The notes under the pieces are model-generated. The model was not told the DNA's origin and searched no databases. It saw only the letters and a program-made list of their open reading frames with translations. A program made the translations under genes and the position numbers. This document shows, one piece after another, positions 34,945 through 46,180 of a stretch of 64,000 nt of DNA. The first letter of the stretch is position 1. Each line of letters opens with the position of its first letter. The stretch is from Chloranthus sessilifolius. Taxonomy: Eukaryota > Streptophyta > Magnoliopsida > Chloranthales > Chloranthaceae. Where the stretch lies: the NCBI GenBank assembly GCA_021018995.1, contig CM037587.1:91695251-91759250 (forward strand). Direction: 5' to 3'.

Positions 34945-36190
34945 CTCTAATCATCTTCTTCTTTTTCTGCTTGGCGCGCACGAGCTCTCATCTTGTCATA
35001 GCCATCAGGCCACAATCGTTGTCCTAGCTGGTGCATGAAGGACCGATCATAGTAGCTACGATGCAGAGTTGTACTATTTTGACTGTTGTTGCTCATCAAT
35101 CAAAGAATTGATCTGAGCTTGAATGATATCGAGGGAGATTCCCTCGTTGCGATCTTAGGCGAGCTCGGTGGGTTCTTCTTGGCGCACACGGCAGCGTTGG
35201 CGTGGTGGTTCAGCAGGAGGAGGAGGCTGAGCGGCGGCATCAATGGCGACATCAGGTTATTGGGAAGAAGGCACATGCTTCTGTTCCATTGGTTTATCCC
35301 ATAACGATAAAATTGAAGTTTCCCATAGTCATCATCCTGATAGAAGGGGAAACCCAGGTGATGTAAGATTTGCATAACCATGTGAGGAAAGTAGATGAGT
35401 ATGGTATCAGAAGATGTGGGATTGACGATTTCGTCGTGGCATCGCCACATCGCATCATGCAAGATTGTTGGTGCATTGATCCAAGAATTTTTAAAAGCAC
35501 CGTATAGCGCCTTTACATGATCTCCAGTGTGTTCCGAGACATGGCCCCTAGGGAAAAGATTGGAACAAACGATGACATCCCAGAATAAGATTTCGTGCAT
35601 AAGCGCCGATTGTTTGGTAGCGATTCCTGACGCATATATTCCATTGCACATGTCATCGATCATCTCGTTCTGTGTAGCATCAATTTCTTCTCTAAGTGGG
35701 TGATTTAGTGAATGCTCACAGTGAATGTGCAAAGCGTCAGTGGTCGTATGTGGATAGATCTCTCTTCTCCAACCATTGATTGAGATGGTGAAATGGGCGT
35801 CAACATTGTTCTCATTCGATGCACTGATCCACTTCATATTCTGATAGAACAGTCGGACCATGCGCTCAAAGACATTGATTGATGGTGGGTCATCACGAAG
35901 TTCAGATGAAGGATTTCTGCATAGACGATTGAGATGGCACACTCGGGGAGAGTGTGGAATGCAGACATATCAAATGAGTACTCAGAACATAGTTCTTTAC
36001 TGGCAAAGCGCCCCCTTGGTCTTTCTCGAAATATCCCTTCTGGTCAGGTAGGCAGCCTTGCAGGAGCGGCAGATGATGACACCATTGCGAAGAAGTTAGC
36101 GGAGGTCAGAGAATTTTTGAGAGAACTAGGAGTGCAGGAGCGAATGAAGGAAAGAAAAGACTTTTCATCCTTAAATAAGTGTTGAGGCTC
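34945..36190 (-). pseudogene. Athila extra ORF, 'putative plant transposon protein' type
   Basis: The longest open part (35942-35100, 280 codons) contains INVFERMVRLFYQNMKW, then EILFWDVIVCSNLFPRGH, VKALYGAFKNSWINAPTI, and a poorly conserved Leu-rich end. Coding similarity continues in other frames upstream to about 36190 and downstream to LGQRLWPDGYDKMRARARQ near 34960. The pattern VRLFYQ...NL-P---H...ALY-AF---W is that of the protein class found after integrase in Athila-like elements and annotated in plants as putative plant transposon protein. The same pattern occurs in the ORF at 54846. The function is unknown. No membrane segment or signal peptide is seen. Confidence 0.65.
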
Positions 36191-36209
36191 TCTGTTTCTT
36201 CAGTCACAC

Positions 36210-36930
36210 TGCTTAACCTCGATTAATCGAGGCTACAAAGCCGATTAATCGAGCCTTACATAAAAAAGATGCGCCATAAAGATGGTCCAGAAAATGTATG
36301 CGTTTTGAATAACCTCGATGCATCGACTAATGAGGTTGATCCATCGACCTTGACACATGTTTGTTTCCCAAGATGTTGGAAAGGTGTGAAAATCAATGCT
36401 CCTGGGGGAGCAAGCAGTTGAATCGACTTTTCATAAAATCGATTAATTGACCGTATAAGTCGATTGATCAAAGACGGCGCATGCCAATCGCTGAATATTC
36501 AAAAAGACGTGACAATTAAGTCACCTTGGAAAACGTGTGACACTTGGATTTATGATAAACTCGATTAATCGAAAGACCATGTCGATTGACCGAGTTTTGT
36601 GCTTGTCAACATCAAAACATTCGAAAAGATGTGACAATAAAGTCACACAAAAAACGTATAGACGCATGCGCTTTAACATAAATTCGATTGATCAACTGCT
36701 AAAGTCGGTCGATCAACTCAGAGATTCACTGATTGGGAAATTTGTTTTGAAAGGAAGTCAGTTCAGAGGATCAAAATGAAGCACAACATAATGTAAACCC
36801 GCTCGATCGATATTCCAGTCGATCATTAGATTTAATCCAAACTTCTGAACTAACTGCTCTAAAGTAATTTCAAAAATGGGTGTTTACCGATCGATCAACA
36901 AGACAAGCCGATTCATCGATTTTTATTTTT
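36210..36930. repeat. Palindrome array upstream of the Athila extra ORF
   Basis: At least seven pairs of near-palindromes such as CTCGATTAATCGAG and CCGATTAATCGAG occur with about 22 bp between centres, in the spacer between integrase and the extra ORF. Several pairs form larger inverted repeats. Confidence 0.8.
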
Positions 36931-37005
36931 ATTTTTCAAACTTGAGTTGCCTCCCAAGAAACGCTAAATTTAGTGTCGTTAGCCCGACCTTTCAAAATTT
37001 TCATT

Positions 37006-40000
37006 TCATCCCGATTGATCGGGATCACTCAACACAACTTCATCCAAATTCACAATTCTATATTCAATAAACGGTTTCAACCGTTGCCCATTGACCTGAA
37101 ACTTAGTGTCATTCCGAGGGTTTATGATTTCGATTGCCCCGTTTGAAAATATCCGACTAACTTGAAACAGACCATTCCATCGAGTTTTTAGTTTCCCAGA
37201 GAATAAATAAAGTTTGGAGTTGTAACGCAACAGTTTTTGACCGATAGCAAAAGATTTTCTCAATATAGATTGATCATGGACACGCTTCATGCAGTCCTTG
37301 TAGGTTTTTGCACAGTCATAAGCATTGGCTCTTATCTCCTCTAATTCATCGATCTCTAAGCTCCTCTTCTTGCCAGCCTTTTGTAGATCAAAGTTCATTA
37401 ATTTGATTGCCCAATAGGCCCGGTGTTCTAGCTCAACAGGTAAGTGATAGCCTTGATCAAAAACCATCCTGTACGGGGACATTCCGATGGGAGCCTTGTA
37501 CATTGTTCGATAAGCCCATAAGGCGTTGTCCAATTTCAACGACCAATCTTTCGATTTGGCTTAATTGTTTTCTCTAAAATTCGTTTAAGTTCTTGATTTG
37601 ATACTCCAACTTGTCCACTTGTTTGAGGGTGGTATAGTGTAGTGACTTTGTGTGTGACACCGTACTTCTTCATTAGGTGAGCGAACACTTTATTGTAGAA
37701 ATATTTTCCACCATCGCTAATGATGACTCTTGGAACACCGAATCGTGAGAAAACTTGCTCTTTCAGAAATTTGATGACCACCTTGTGATCATTAGTCCTA
37801 GAGCCATGACTTCAACCCATTTTGAAACATCGTCCACTGTAATGAGAATATATAAATTTCTAAAGGAGTTGGGAAATGGACCCATGAAATCTATTCCCCA
37901 TACATCAAACACTTCGACTTCAAGAGTTGGGTTTAAAGGCGTCATGTTTCGCTTGGAAATTCTGCCCAATATTTGACAGTTGCTGCATGAAGTGCAATGT
38001 TGATGACAATCTTTAAAAATTTTCGGCCAGTAAAATCTACTCTGAAGGATCTTTGTGGCTGTGTTCTTGGAGCTATAGTGTCCTCCACAAGACAAATCAT
38101 GACAGAATGAAATTATAGTTGACTGCTCAGGTTCATGAATACACCTTCTGATTATCTAATCAGGACAGTATTTGAACAAATATGGGTCCTCGAAGAAATA
38201 GTGCTTTGCTCTTGTCAGAAAAATAGATTTCTCGTTTTTGGTCCAATGCTTTGGTACTTGATCTGTCACCAAATAGTTGACCAAATCTACCTACCATGGC
38301 ATACACTCAATGGCGAATAATTGTTCGTCAAAGAAATTTTCCAAAATCTGAACCAAATAGTCAGACTTCTCAACAATAATTCGGGATAAGTGATCCGCCA
38401 CCACATTCTTAGATCCCTTCTTATCCTTGATTTCTAGATCGAATTCCTGTAGTAACAAGATCCATCTGATTAGCCGAGCTTTTGCATCTTTTTTTACAAA
38501 CAGATAATGGAGGGCCGCATGATCCATAAACACCACAACCTTGGATCCCAAAAGATAGGATTAGAATTTGTCTAATACAAAGACTACTGCCAAGAGTTCC
38601 TTTTCTGTGGTAGAGTAATTCAGTTGCGTATCATTGAGAGCTCGACTTGCATAGTAGATGACATGCGGTACTTTCTCTACCCTTTGCCCTAGAACAGCTC
38701 CAATTGCATAATCTGATGCATTGCATATGATTTCGAATGGAAGCATCCAATCTAGAGATTGGATTAGAGGAGCTTTTACCAATTCCGCCTTGATGGTTTC
38801 AAAGGAATTTTGACATTTCTCATTGAAAGGAAATGGAACATCTTTAGTAAGCAAACTGCAAAGCGGTCTCACGATCTTGCTGAAATCCTTTATAAAACGC
38901 TGATAAAAACTGGTGTGTCCAAGGAAAGACCTCACCTCTTTGATTGTTCTGGGTGGTGGAAGGTTTGCAATCAGATCGGCTTTTGCCTTATCCACCTCAA
39001 TGCCTAGGAGCGATATGATATGTCCCAGGACAATTTCATTTTGCACCATGAAATGACATTTTTCCCAATTCAGAACAAGGTTCTTTTCTTGGCATTTTGT
39101 AAGAACACGGGACAGATGGTGCAGGCAATCACTGAAACTGTCTCCGTAGATAGAAAAATCATCCATAAGACCTCTAGAAACCTCTCCACCATATCGAATA
39201 ATATACTCAACATACATCTTTGGAATGTAGCTAGGGCATTGTAAAGTCCAAATGACATTTGTCGGTAGGAGAAAGTTTCAAAGGGACATGTAAATGTAAT
39301 TTTCTGCTGATCTTCTGCTGCGATGACTATTTGATTATACCTAGAATAGCTATCAAAGAAATAGTAGTACTGATGCCCGGCCAATCTTTCAAGCATTTAG
39401 TTAATGAATAGGAGGGGAAAGTGATCTTTTCTGATCATTGAATTCAACTTTCTATAATCAATGCACACTCTCCAACAAGTCTGGACCTTTGTTGGTACTA
39501 GCTCATTTTCCTCATTCTTCACAATTGTAACACCTGATTTCTTGGGGACCACTTGCGTTGGGCTAACCCATTTGCTGTAAAAAATAGGATATATGATCCC
39601 TGCATCCAGCAATTTGATGACCTAATTTCTCACAACGTCTTGCATGATCGAGTTTAATCTGCGTTGTAGTTCTCTGGAAGGTTTAGCATCATCTTTCAGA
39701 TGAATACGGTGCATGTACACCATTGGGCTGATACCCTTAATGTCCTTAATAGACCACTCGGTTGCGCTTTAGTGGTCTTGGAGTACTTCGATTAGTTGCT
39801 CCTCTTGGCCCTTATTCAATTTTACTGAAATTATCACTGAATCAGTTTCATTTTTTCCTAAGTAGGCGTATTTCAGATCTGCAAGAACAGGTTTCAGTTC
39901 CAACCTCAGTTTCTCCTCTTCTCTTGGTGCTTCTTTCCTTTCTTCTTCCTTGACCTTAGCTTTCAGTTGCCATTCATCGTCTCCCAAGAGTGGTGTGGAA

Positions 40001-40826
40001 TCCAACATCTCACTAACTTCTTGGATCATGTGATCTACATCGAAGTCCTCACTGAAATGGGCTAGGGAGGCCTCTAGAGGATCCTTATATTTCGAAGCAA
40101 AAAATATATTTTCCACAATACTATCAATCATGCATACTTGTGTATATTCCTCATCCTCAACTGGGTGTTTCGCAATGTGGAAAATGTTCAGCTCCACCGT
40201 CATGTTCCCAAATGATAAGTTCATTATCCCGTTGCGGCAATTGATCAATGCATTTGATGTTGCTAGGAACGGTCTTTCTAGGATCACCGGAACATTATTC
40301 TTCAGATTGGGGATAGGTTCGGTGTCTAAGACAATGAAATCAACTGGAAAGTAGAAGGTGCCCACCTTAATAAGGACATCCTCCACTATTCCCTAAGAAT
40401 TTTGATTGACCTATCAGCGAGCTGAAGGGTCATTCCCGTGAGCTTTAGTTCACCCAATTCAAGCTCCTTATAGACCGAGTATGGCAGCAAATTAACGCTT
40501 GCCCCAAGATCCAAAAGTGCTCGATCAATGCGATTCTCCCTTATGACGATTGAGATGGTAGGACATCCAGAGTCCTTGTATTTAATTGGGAGTCTTGCTT
40601 GTAGCACTGAACTAACCTGCTCGGCTAGGAAAGCTTTCTTTGGGACATTGGTCTTTCTTTTGATTGTGACCAGGTCCTTTAAGAATCTAGCATGAGCTGG
40701 TACTTGCTGGATGACATCTAAAAAGGGGATATTAATCTTCAACTGTTTAAACATTTCAATGATCCCTTCTGGATCATGATTTTTCTTTGGTGACATTAAC
40801 CTTTGAGGATATGGGGCTTTAGACAC
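37006..40826 (-). pseudogene. Athila pol: protease, RT, RNase H, integrase, broken
   Basis: Read leftwards. Protease (40826-39769) has RALLDLGASVNLLPYSVY, with the catalytic D in a DLGA box. Reverse transcriptase includes CIDYRKLNSMI at about 39450, FDSYSRYNQIVIAAEDQQK and FQRCM at about 39330-39210, and MDDFSIYG at about 39165. RNase H (38850-38291) includes the CNASDYAIGAVLGQ region, STTEKELLAVVF and [14 protein letters not shown]. Integrase (38095-37006) has H...H near 38080, CTSCSNCQ, GIDFMGPFP and SDGG. The end is near EVVLSDPDQSG. Frame changes or stops at about 40386, 39769, 39397, 39200, 38560, 38290 and 37760 mean no functional polyprotein is made. Confidence 0.85.
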
Positions 40827-40899
40827 GAAACTCTTTTCTTTCTCGTCCTTACCTTCAATCTTTTTCTTTTCTTCATCTTTCTCTTCAACTTTTGCTTTC

Positions 40900-42560
40900 C
40901 CCTCAGTCTGAACTTCAAGTTCTAATTTCTCATCTTCTCTGGCATTTTCACTTTGTTATCAATCTGCTTTCCAGATCTCAACGTCGTGATTGCTTTGATT
41001 TGCTGTTGATTTTCTTCTTGTATTGAGGTTGAGGCTTGCTCAACAACCATTTGCCCTCTTGGATTTAGAATTGGTTGACTCAGAGATGATCTTTTTTCTC
41101 ATTCACAGAGGAATGTTACCAATTGACCAATTTGAGTCTCCATCCTCGATATCGAGGAGGTATTTGATTGGATAGGCTTCAACAGATCGTCATTCTGAGG
41201 GTATTGGTTCTGAGGATAACGTTGTGTAGTGTTTCCTTATTAATTGTTGAATCCAAGCGGTGGAAACATTTGCGCAAGATTAGGCTGGCCCACGAGTTGC
41301 TATGTGGGTTGGTTCTGATACCCGATTATTGTTTGTGAGAACTGGAAATTCTGCCTAGATTGCCCACTTTGATTCTGATTTTGGTGGAATTGGTTTCCAT
41401 CACTAAATTTCAGCTATTGAAATTGCCCTTGACCAAACTCTTGCTGGGGTGTTTGACTAAAGTTTTGCTAGGGGTAGAAGTTCATCCCCTGTCCTCTGGC
41501 TTGAGGTTTTTGATTTCCTTGCTTCCATGAGAAATTTTGATGATACTTCCAACTATTCGAGTTGTTCTCATTAAAGACATTTTCCTAATTATGCCCATAG
41601 TTATTCAATGCGTTCAGTTGTTCGGAAGGGTCCTCTGAATAATTTTACATTGACGGGCAACCATTGGTCGTGTGCATTGGACTTGCTCAATAAGAACATG
41701 GGTCCGGTTGTACATTTACAACACTCATATTTTTCTTCAGTTTTAATTCCTCAACTTGTTGAGTGAGGGAATCTATTTTGCCATGAGATCAGGAGTCTCT
41801 TGCACCACGTACAGTCCTCCCTTCTTTGTTGAACTTCCTGCTTGATCTCGAGCCTTGATTGGTTGATCACGAGTTTTCATGAAGTCCCATTGTTGTGAAT
41901 CCTCAACCAACTTTTCCAGGCAACGGTAGGATTCATTTTCCCTAAGTCCAAGGAATCCTTCGTTTGCTCATTGATTCGACATATGTCGATTGGCCTGATC
42001 CAACCCATTATAAAAATATTGGACGAATCTCCACTTTGAAAACCCGTGGTGTGAATATTTCAGTAAGAGATCCATGAATCTATCCCAAGCTTTATAAAAT
42101 CTTTTATCCTCTTCTTGCGCAAAATCAGTGATTTCACATCTCAAGGCATTAGTTTTTGCCATGGGAAAGAATTTTGACAAAAAAAATTTAATCATCTAAT
42201 CTCAGGTAGTTATGGATCTAGCTGGTAACCAATTTAATTAGACTTTGGCCTTATCCTTTATAGAGAAAGAAAATAATCGCAGCCTAACAGATTTTTCACT
42301 GAAATTCTGATATATTGATGAACAGACTTCAACTAAGTCTTTTATATGCTGGTATGGGTTTTCTCTATCCATACCATAAAAAATTGGGAGAATTTGAATC
42401 ACATTCATCCGGATCTCAAATCTGCCGCCAGGTGTGGCAGGATATGTGATGCAAGAAGGATTGTTTGTGGTGATTGGAGCAAAAAACTCTCCCAACGTTG
42501 GTTTTTCCTCGTTTTCATGCGGGGGTTCCCATTTCCATTCATAGCTATCTCGACTTGAAC
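40900..42560 (-). pseudogene. Athila gag, broken
   Basis: The start region has PTLGEFFAPITTNN, then FEIRMNVIQILPIFYGMD and NPYQHIKDLVEVCSSIYQNF (about 42420-42300). FLSKFFPMAKTNALR, DRFMDLLLKYSHHGF and WRFVQYFYNGL follow (about 42190-42010). The Gln/Asn-rich C-terminal part (about 41750-41200) contains WKYHQNFSWKQGNQ and many amber codons, and the end (about 41150) has ETQIGQLV. This is the standard capsid protein of Athila/Tat-type elements, which packages element RNA. Many stops and frame changes are present. Confidence 0.8.
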
Positions 42561-42779
42561 TAAAGTTTCAACTGTGGCTTCACGTCTTGTTCTGGTCTCT
42601 TTTCAATTTGAACGACAGATACGCTCAATCTCAGACTTTAAAGGCTCTAAAGATTTCTCTCTAGAGGACCTAGTGTGCATACAAAGTTCTAGAGGCCAAG
42701 AGTCTCAATAGTTTAAGACGCCTTGGAACGAACACCTCAGGAAATTTATTTATTTATTTATTATTATTATATTTTTTTT

Positions 42780-43205
42780 GGTTCGATTGATCGAGTGGTT
42801 ATCTTGATTGATCGGAACACAAGTCGATGGATCGAGTGGTTTGGTCGATCGATCGAATATTTTGAATTTGATATTTGATTTTCGAATTTTGATTTTTAAA
42901 TTTGGATTTCAAATTTTAAATTTTGATATTTTTTTTTTTTCAAATTTAAATTTCGAATTCAAATTTCAAATTTCAAATATTTTTAGATTATGAATTTCAA
43001 ATTTCTGGATTTCAAATTTTTAATTTGAATTTCAAATTTAAATTTAAAATTTTCTTTTTTGAATTTTAAACTTCTAATTTTGAATTCAAATTTCGAAATT
43101 CAAAATTTTGAATTTCGAAATTCAAAAAATTCGAATTATGCGAGTGAAAAGAAATTTTGGTTGGAGTCGATTGATCGAGTACTTGGCTCGATCGATCAAA
43201 ACACG
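42780..43205. repeat. Athila leader: TCGATCGATCGA motifs flanking an AAATTT low-complexity tract
   Basis: Palindrome pairs at 42782-42865 and 43165-43200 flank about 270 bp made almost only of AAATTT, GAATTC and TTCGAA-like words, which can fold back in many registers. It lies between primer site and gag. Confidence 0.8.
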
Positions 43206-43320
43206 AAACTTTTTAGTTTTTTTTTTTAAACTAGTAAAAATATCGGTTTAAATCTATAGAAATTCCTAAAATCAATTATCTATTTCCTAAAAATTATGAA
43301 TTTTCTACACCCAATCCTGG

Positions 43321-43332
43321 GTAGCGGCGCCA
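43321..43332 (-). other. Athila primer binding site
   Basis: TGGCGCCGCTAC on the minus strand, 11 bases inside the 5' LTR, preceded by TTTT. It resembles the TGGCGCCGTTGCC site of Athila/Tat elements. Confidence 0.7.
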
Positions 43333-43343
43333 AAAACTTTTTG

Positions 43344-44776
43344 TGATTTTAATCTTGTTTTACTCTCAAGTGCACGAATCAAGATGTAGTTAGTGAGTGC
43401 GGAGTACGAGAACGTTCCCACGAGGATTGGTCAGAAAATTTATAAGAGGAAACAATAATTAATAAGGAACTGCCACAGATCTACTCAATATTTCAACTAA
43501 TTTTATGATTCTGAGAGGTTGGCAGATAGGATAAAATTAAGCAATAAAATAAAGTTTAAACAATTTATGAAAGATAAGGACTAGGATACTAAATCCTCAC
43601 ATCGTAGGTTTATCATTTATGCAATAAAAATCTATTAATTCAGATATGAGATTATCATAAGATGTATCACATGCAAGCACATGACCCAAATACACATAAA
43701 TTAGACATTACCGATCTAAGATCATGGAGATATATGATTAACATCCCATGAGTGTATGATTAACACTCACACCTCAGATGGCAATCAAAACTTAATCCTT
43801 GTGGTAAATTCCACAATACCGATCTAAGATCACGGAGATGTATGATTAGCATCCCATGAGTATATAATTAACACTCACCCCTCAGATAGTAGTATAACTT
43901 AATCCTGAGATGGGCAATAATTAAGATAAAATCATCATTGCAGATATGAGATCATAGGGCATGATTAGCACCCAGATCTCAGATAGTAATTGGATTATAT
44001 CCATTATCGATAATAACATCAGGGCCATTAAAAATAAACTCATATCTCAACCATAGATTTGTACTATTATAAATGAATACCTCGGATGGGGTTCATTAGA
44101 TCCCCATCCTCAATGAAACTAGCCACACATGATTGAAATAAATGACATGAATAAAATAAAACTAAAAGATGAAATTAAAATACTGTAAAATACCTCAACA
44201 ACTCCAACGAAAGCTTTTATCCAACGGATACAATAAGTCTATAATTGCAGAAAATAAAACTAATCCAAATCTTAGGCCTAGGAAAGTGAAGAACAAAAAC
44301 GGAAGGAAAAACTGGAGAGCAAAATAAAAATTGCTTAAGGAAAAGAAAAAGAAGACTGAACCCCTAACTGATTCCCCGAATTTTTCTTAAATAGTTCTTA
44401 ATGGTCGATCAATCGAGTTTGAATTTCACATTTTTGCTCTTCATCCTTTGAAACTTTATTGATCGACACTATATAAGTCGATTAATCGAGTGTGCACATA
44501 ACTGAGAGTAAATCTTTCAGCTCCTTTTGCTAAGTAGATTAATCGACCCAGGATGTGGATTGATCAACTATTGCGGTATAGTTGAGCTCTGCTTTTCCTT
44601 TGCTTTGATGTTTCATTATTAGTTAGCTTTATGCTCCTTTATGCTTCTTATTGCATCACACAACTAGATTTACTTTAAACACTTAAAAATCTCGCAATTC
44701 TTATAAGGTAATTCTCATCGGATGGCTAAATGTAGGCTCTAGGGGGTGAAATATCATCATATTCCACCACTCATCA
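43344..44776 (-). repeat. Athila 5' LTR
   Basis: 1433 bp, with the same ends as the 3' LTR. It differs by scattered substitutions and by loss of one motif pair near 44400, so insertion is not recent. Confidence 0.85.
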
Positions 44777-45345
44777 GATTGTGCTAGAGAAGCACAACAA
44801 CGATGAGAATGGGAAGAAGTTGATTATCGATTTCGATCCAGGTTGAGGGACCCATCCATGCATGCTGCTGGTGGTGGAGATAGTCATAGGCTATATGCTG
44901 TTGATGATGAGAAATTCAGGAGACTGTCGGGTTACGTAGGTCAACATCCGTGAGGGAGACCAGGTCGTACTACAAGTCCCATGGATCGGTTCGTGTATCA
45001 GACATAAAGCTCTAAGCAAACTAAATTGAGTGCAACCTCACTGAAAAATGGGGCAAGGCTCTTGGAAAATCCATTATAATGTTTGTGATATACAACCACA
45101 ATTCGAGTCAGGTTGTGGAGTCGTCGTACTTCCAAAGTATGATTGATACAAATGCAGAAGCTGGTCCAGGAGTTTAAAAGCCTTCTGCATACGAAGTATC
45201 TGGACCCTTACTAAAAGATGAGTACGATGAGATATAAACTTATGTGGAGAGCTTTCACGAAGTATGGGATGAGAGAGGTTGCACAATTATGTGTGATAGA
45301 TGGACCGGTCCCACAAGGAGAGCCACATATCATGTCGCGATTGAC
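44777..45345 (+). pseudogene. hAT transposase, DUF659-type part, broken
   Basis: It contains LRDPSMHAAGGGDSHRLY, a basic region ending SPMDRF, then YFQSMIDTNAEAGPGV, KPSAYEVSGPLLKDEYDEI, TYVESFHEVW and CTIMCDRWTGPTRRATYH. This order (loop, SMID-AEAGPG, Y-PSAYE, W---GCT-M-D-WT) is the DUF659 region of plant hAT transposases. It follows the BED part at 29985-30286 once the Athila element is removed. Several stops. It ends at a junction with gypsy sequence near 45370. Confidence 0.7.
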
Positions 45346-45371
45346 CATTTTTCTAACGTGGTAACCTTCTA

Positions 45372-46175
45372 ACCACTCGGAGAGCCTTCATTCAGATTTC
45401 GGAGAATCTTAAGGAAGGAAGTACCATTATTGGCAGTGTTAGATGAGGAACAAGACAAGGCGGTCAACCCTACAACAAGTGCAATTGTCAGAGATTTCGT
45501 CGACGTAGTCCCTGAGGACTTACTCGGAGTACCACCCGATCGAAAAATCGAGTTTAACATCGATGTGATCCCAGGGACTGCACCAATTGCCAAAGCACCA
45601 TATCGAATGGTCCCCACAGAACTAAAAGAGTTAGAGATGCAACTCAATGAATTATCTTGTAAGGGGTTTATTCGACGTAACGAGTCACCTTAGAGAGCTC
45701 CAGTGCTCTTCGTAAAGAAGAAAGATGGCTCGATGAGACTGTGCATCGATTATCATCAGTTGAACAATGTCACCATAAGAAATTGGTACCCTCCACCTCG
45801 TATCGGCGATCTGTTCGACCAACTTCAAGGTGCCAAATATTTTTCAAAGATTGGTCTCAGATCGGGCTATCATCAGTTAAGGTTCAAGAAAAGGGCATTT
45901 TGGAGATGACATCCGTTTGTAGAGATGGACTATACGAGTTTTGAGTCATGTCGTTCGGTCTAATGAACACCCCGACAGTCTTTATGGACCTAATGAACAG
46001 AGTCTTTAGGGACTATTTAGACAAGTTCAGCATAGTCTTCGTAGATGATATCCTCATTTACTCTCGCTCAGAGGAAGACCATGAAGAACACATCCACGTT
46101 GCACTCTAAATACTCCGCGAGCATCAATTGTATGCCAAACTCAATAAATGCAAGTTTTTGCTTAAAAAAGTGACC
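45372..46175 (+). pseudogene. Truncated gypsy (Tekay-like) pol, left part
   Basis: It contains [77 protein letters not shown], and the active site FVDDILIYS near 46035-46065. This is reverse transcriptase up to LYAKLNKCKF, close to the VTFL just before the Tekay insertion. Premature stops at about 45691, 45907 and 45942. No gag or LTR on the left, so the 5' half is gone. It resumes at 59224. Confidence 0.8.
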
Positions 46176-46180
46176 TTCCT
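46176..46180. repeat. Target duplication TTCCT, left
   Basis: The identical TTCCT follows the right LTR at 59219-59223. Joining the flanks restores the interrupted RT frame. Confidence 0.9.

Larger units (their letters stand above)
30287..44776 (-). mobile_element. Athila-type Ty3/gypsy retrotransposon, 14.5 kb
   Basis: Two LTRs (30287-31770 and 43344-44776) flank an 11.6-kb interior that reads right to left: primer site, leader, gag, protease-RT-RNase H-integrase, then two extra ORFs and a polypurine tract. The DLGA-type protease, the TFTCPF region with FQRCM in RT, the TGGCGCC primer site and the large region after integrase point to the Athila lineage. All coding parts carry stops or frameshifts. 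Flanks TATTA and GATTG do not match, so a target duplication is not evident. It splits a hAT transposase gene. Confidence 0.85.
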
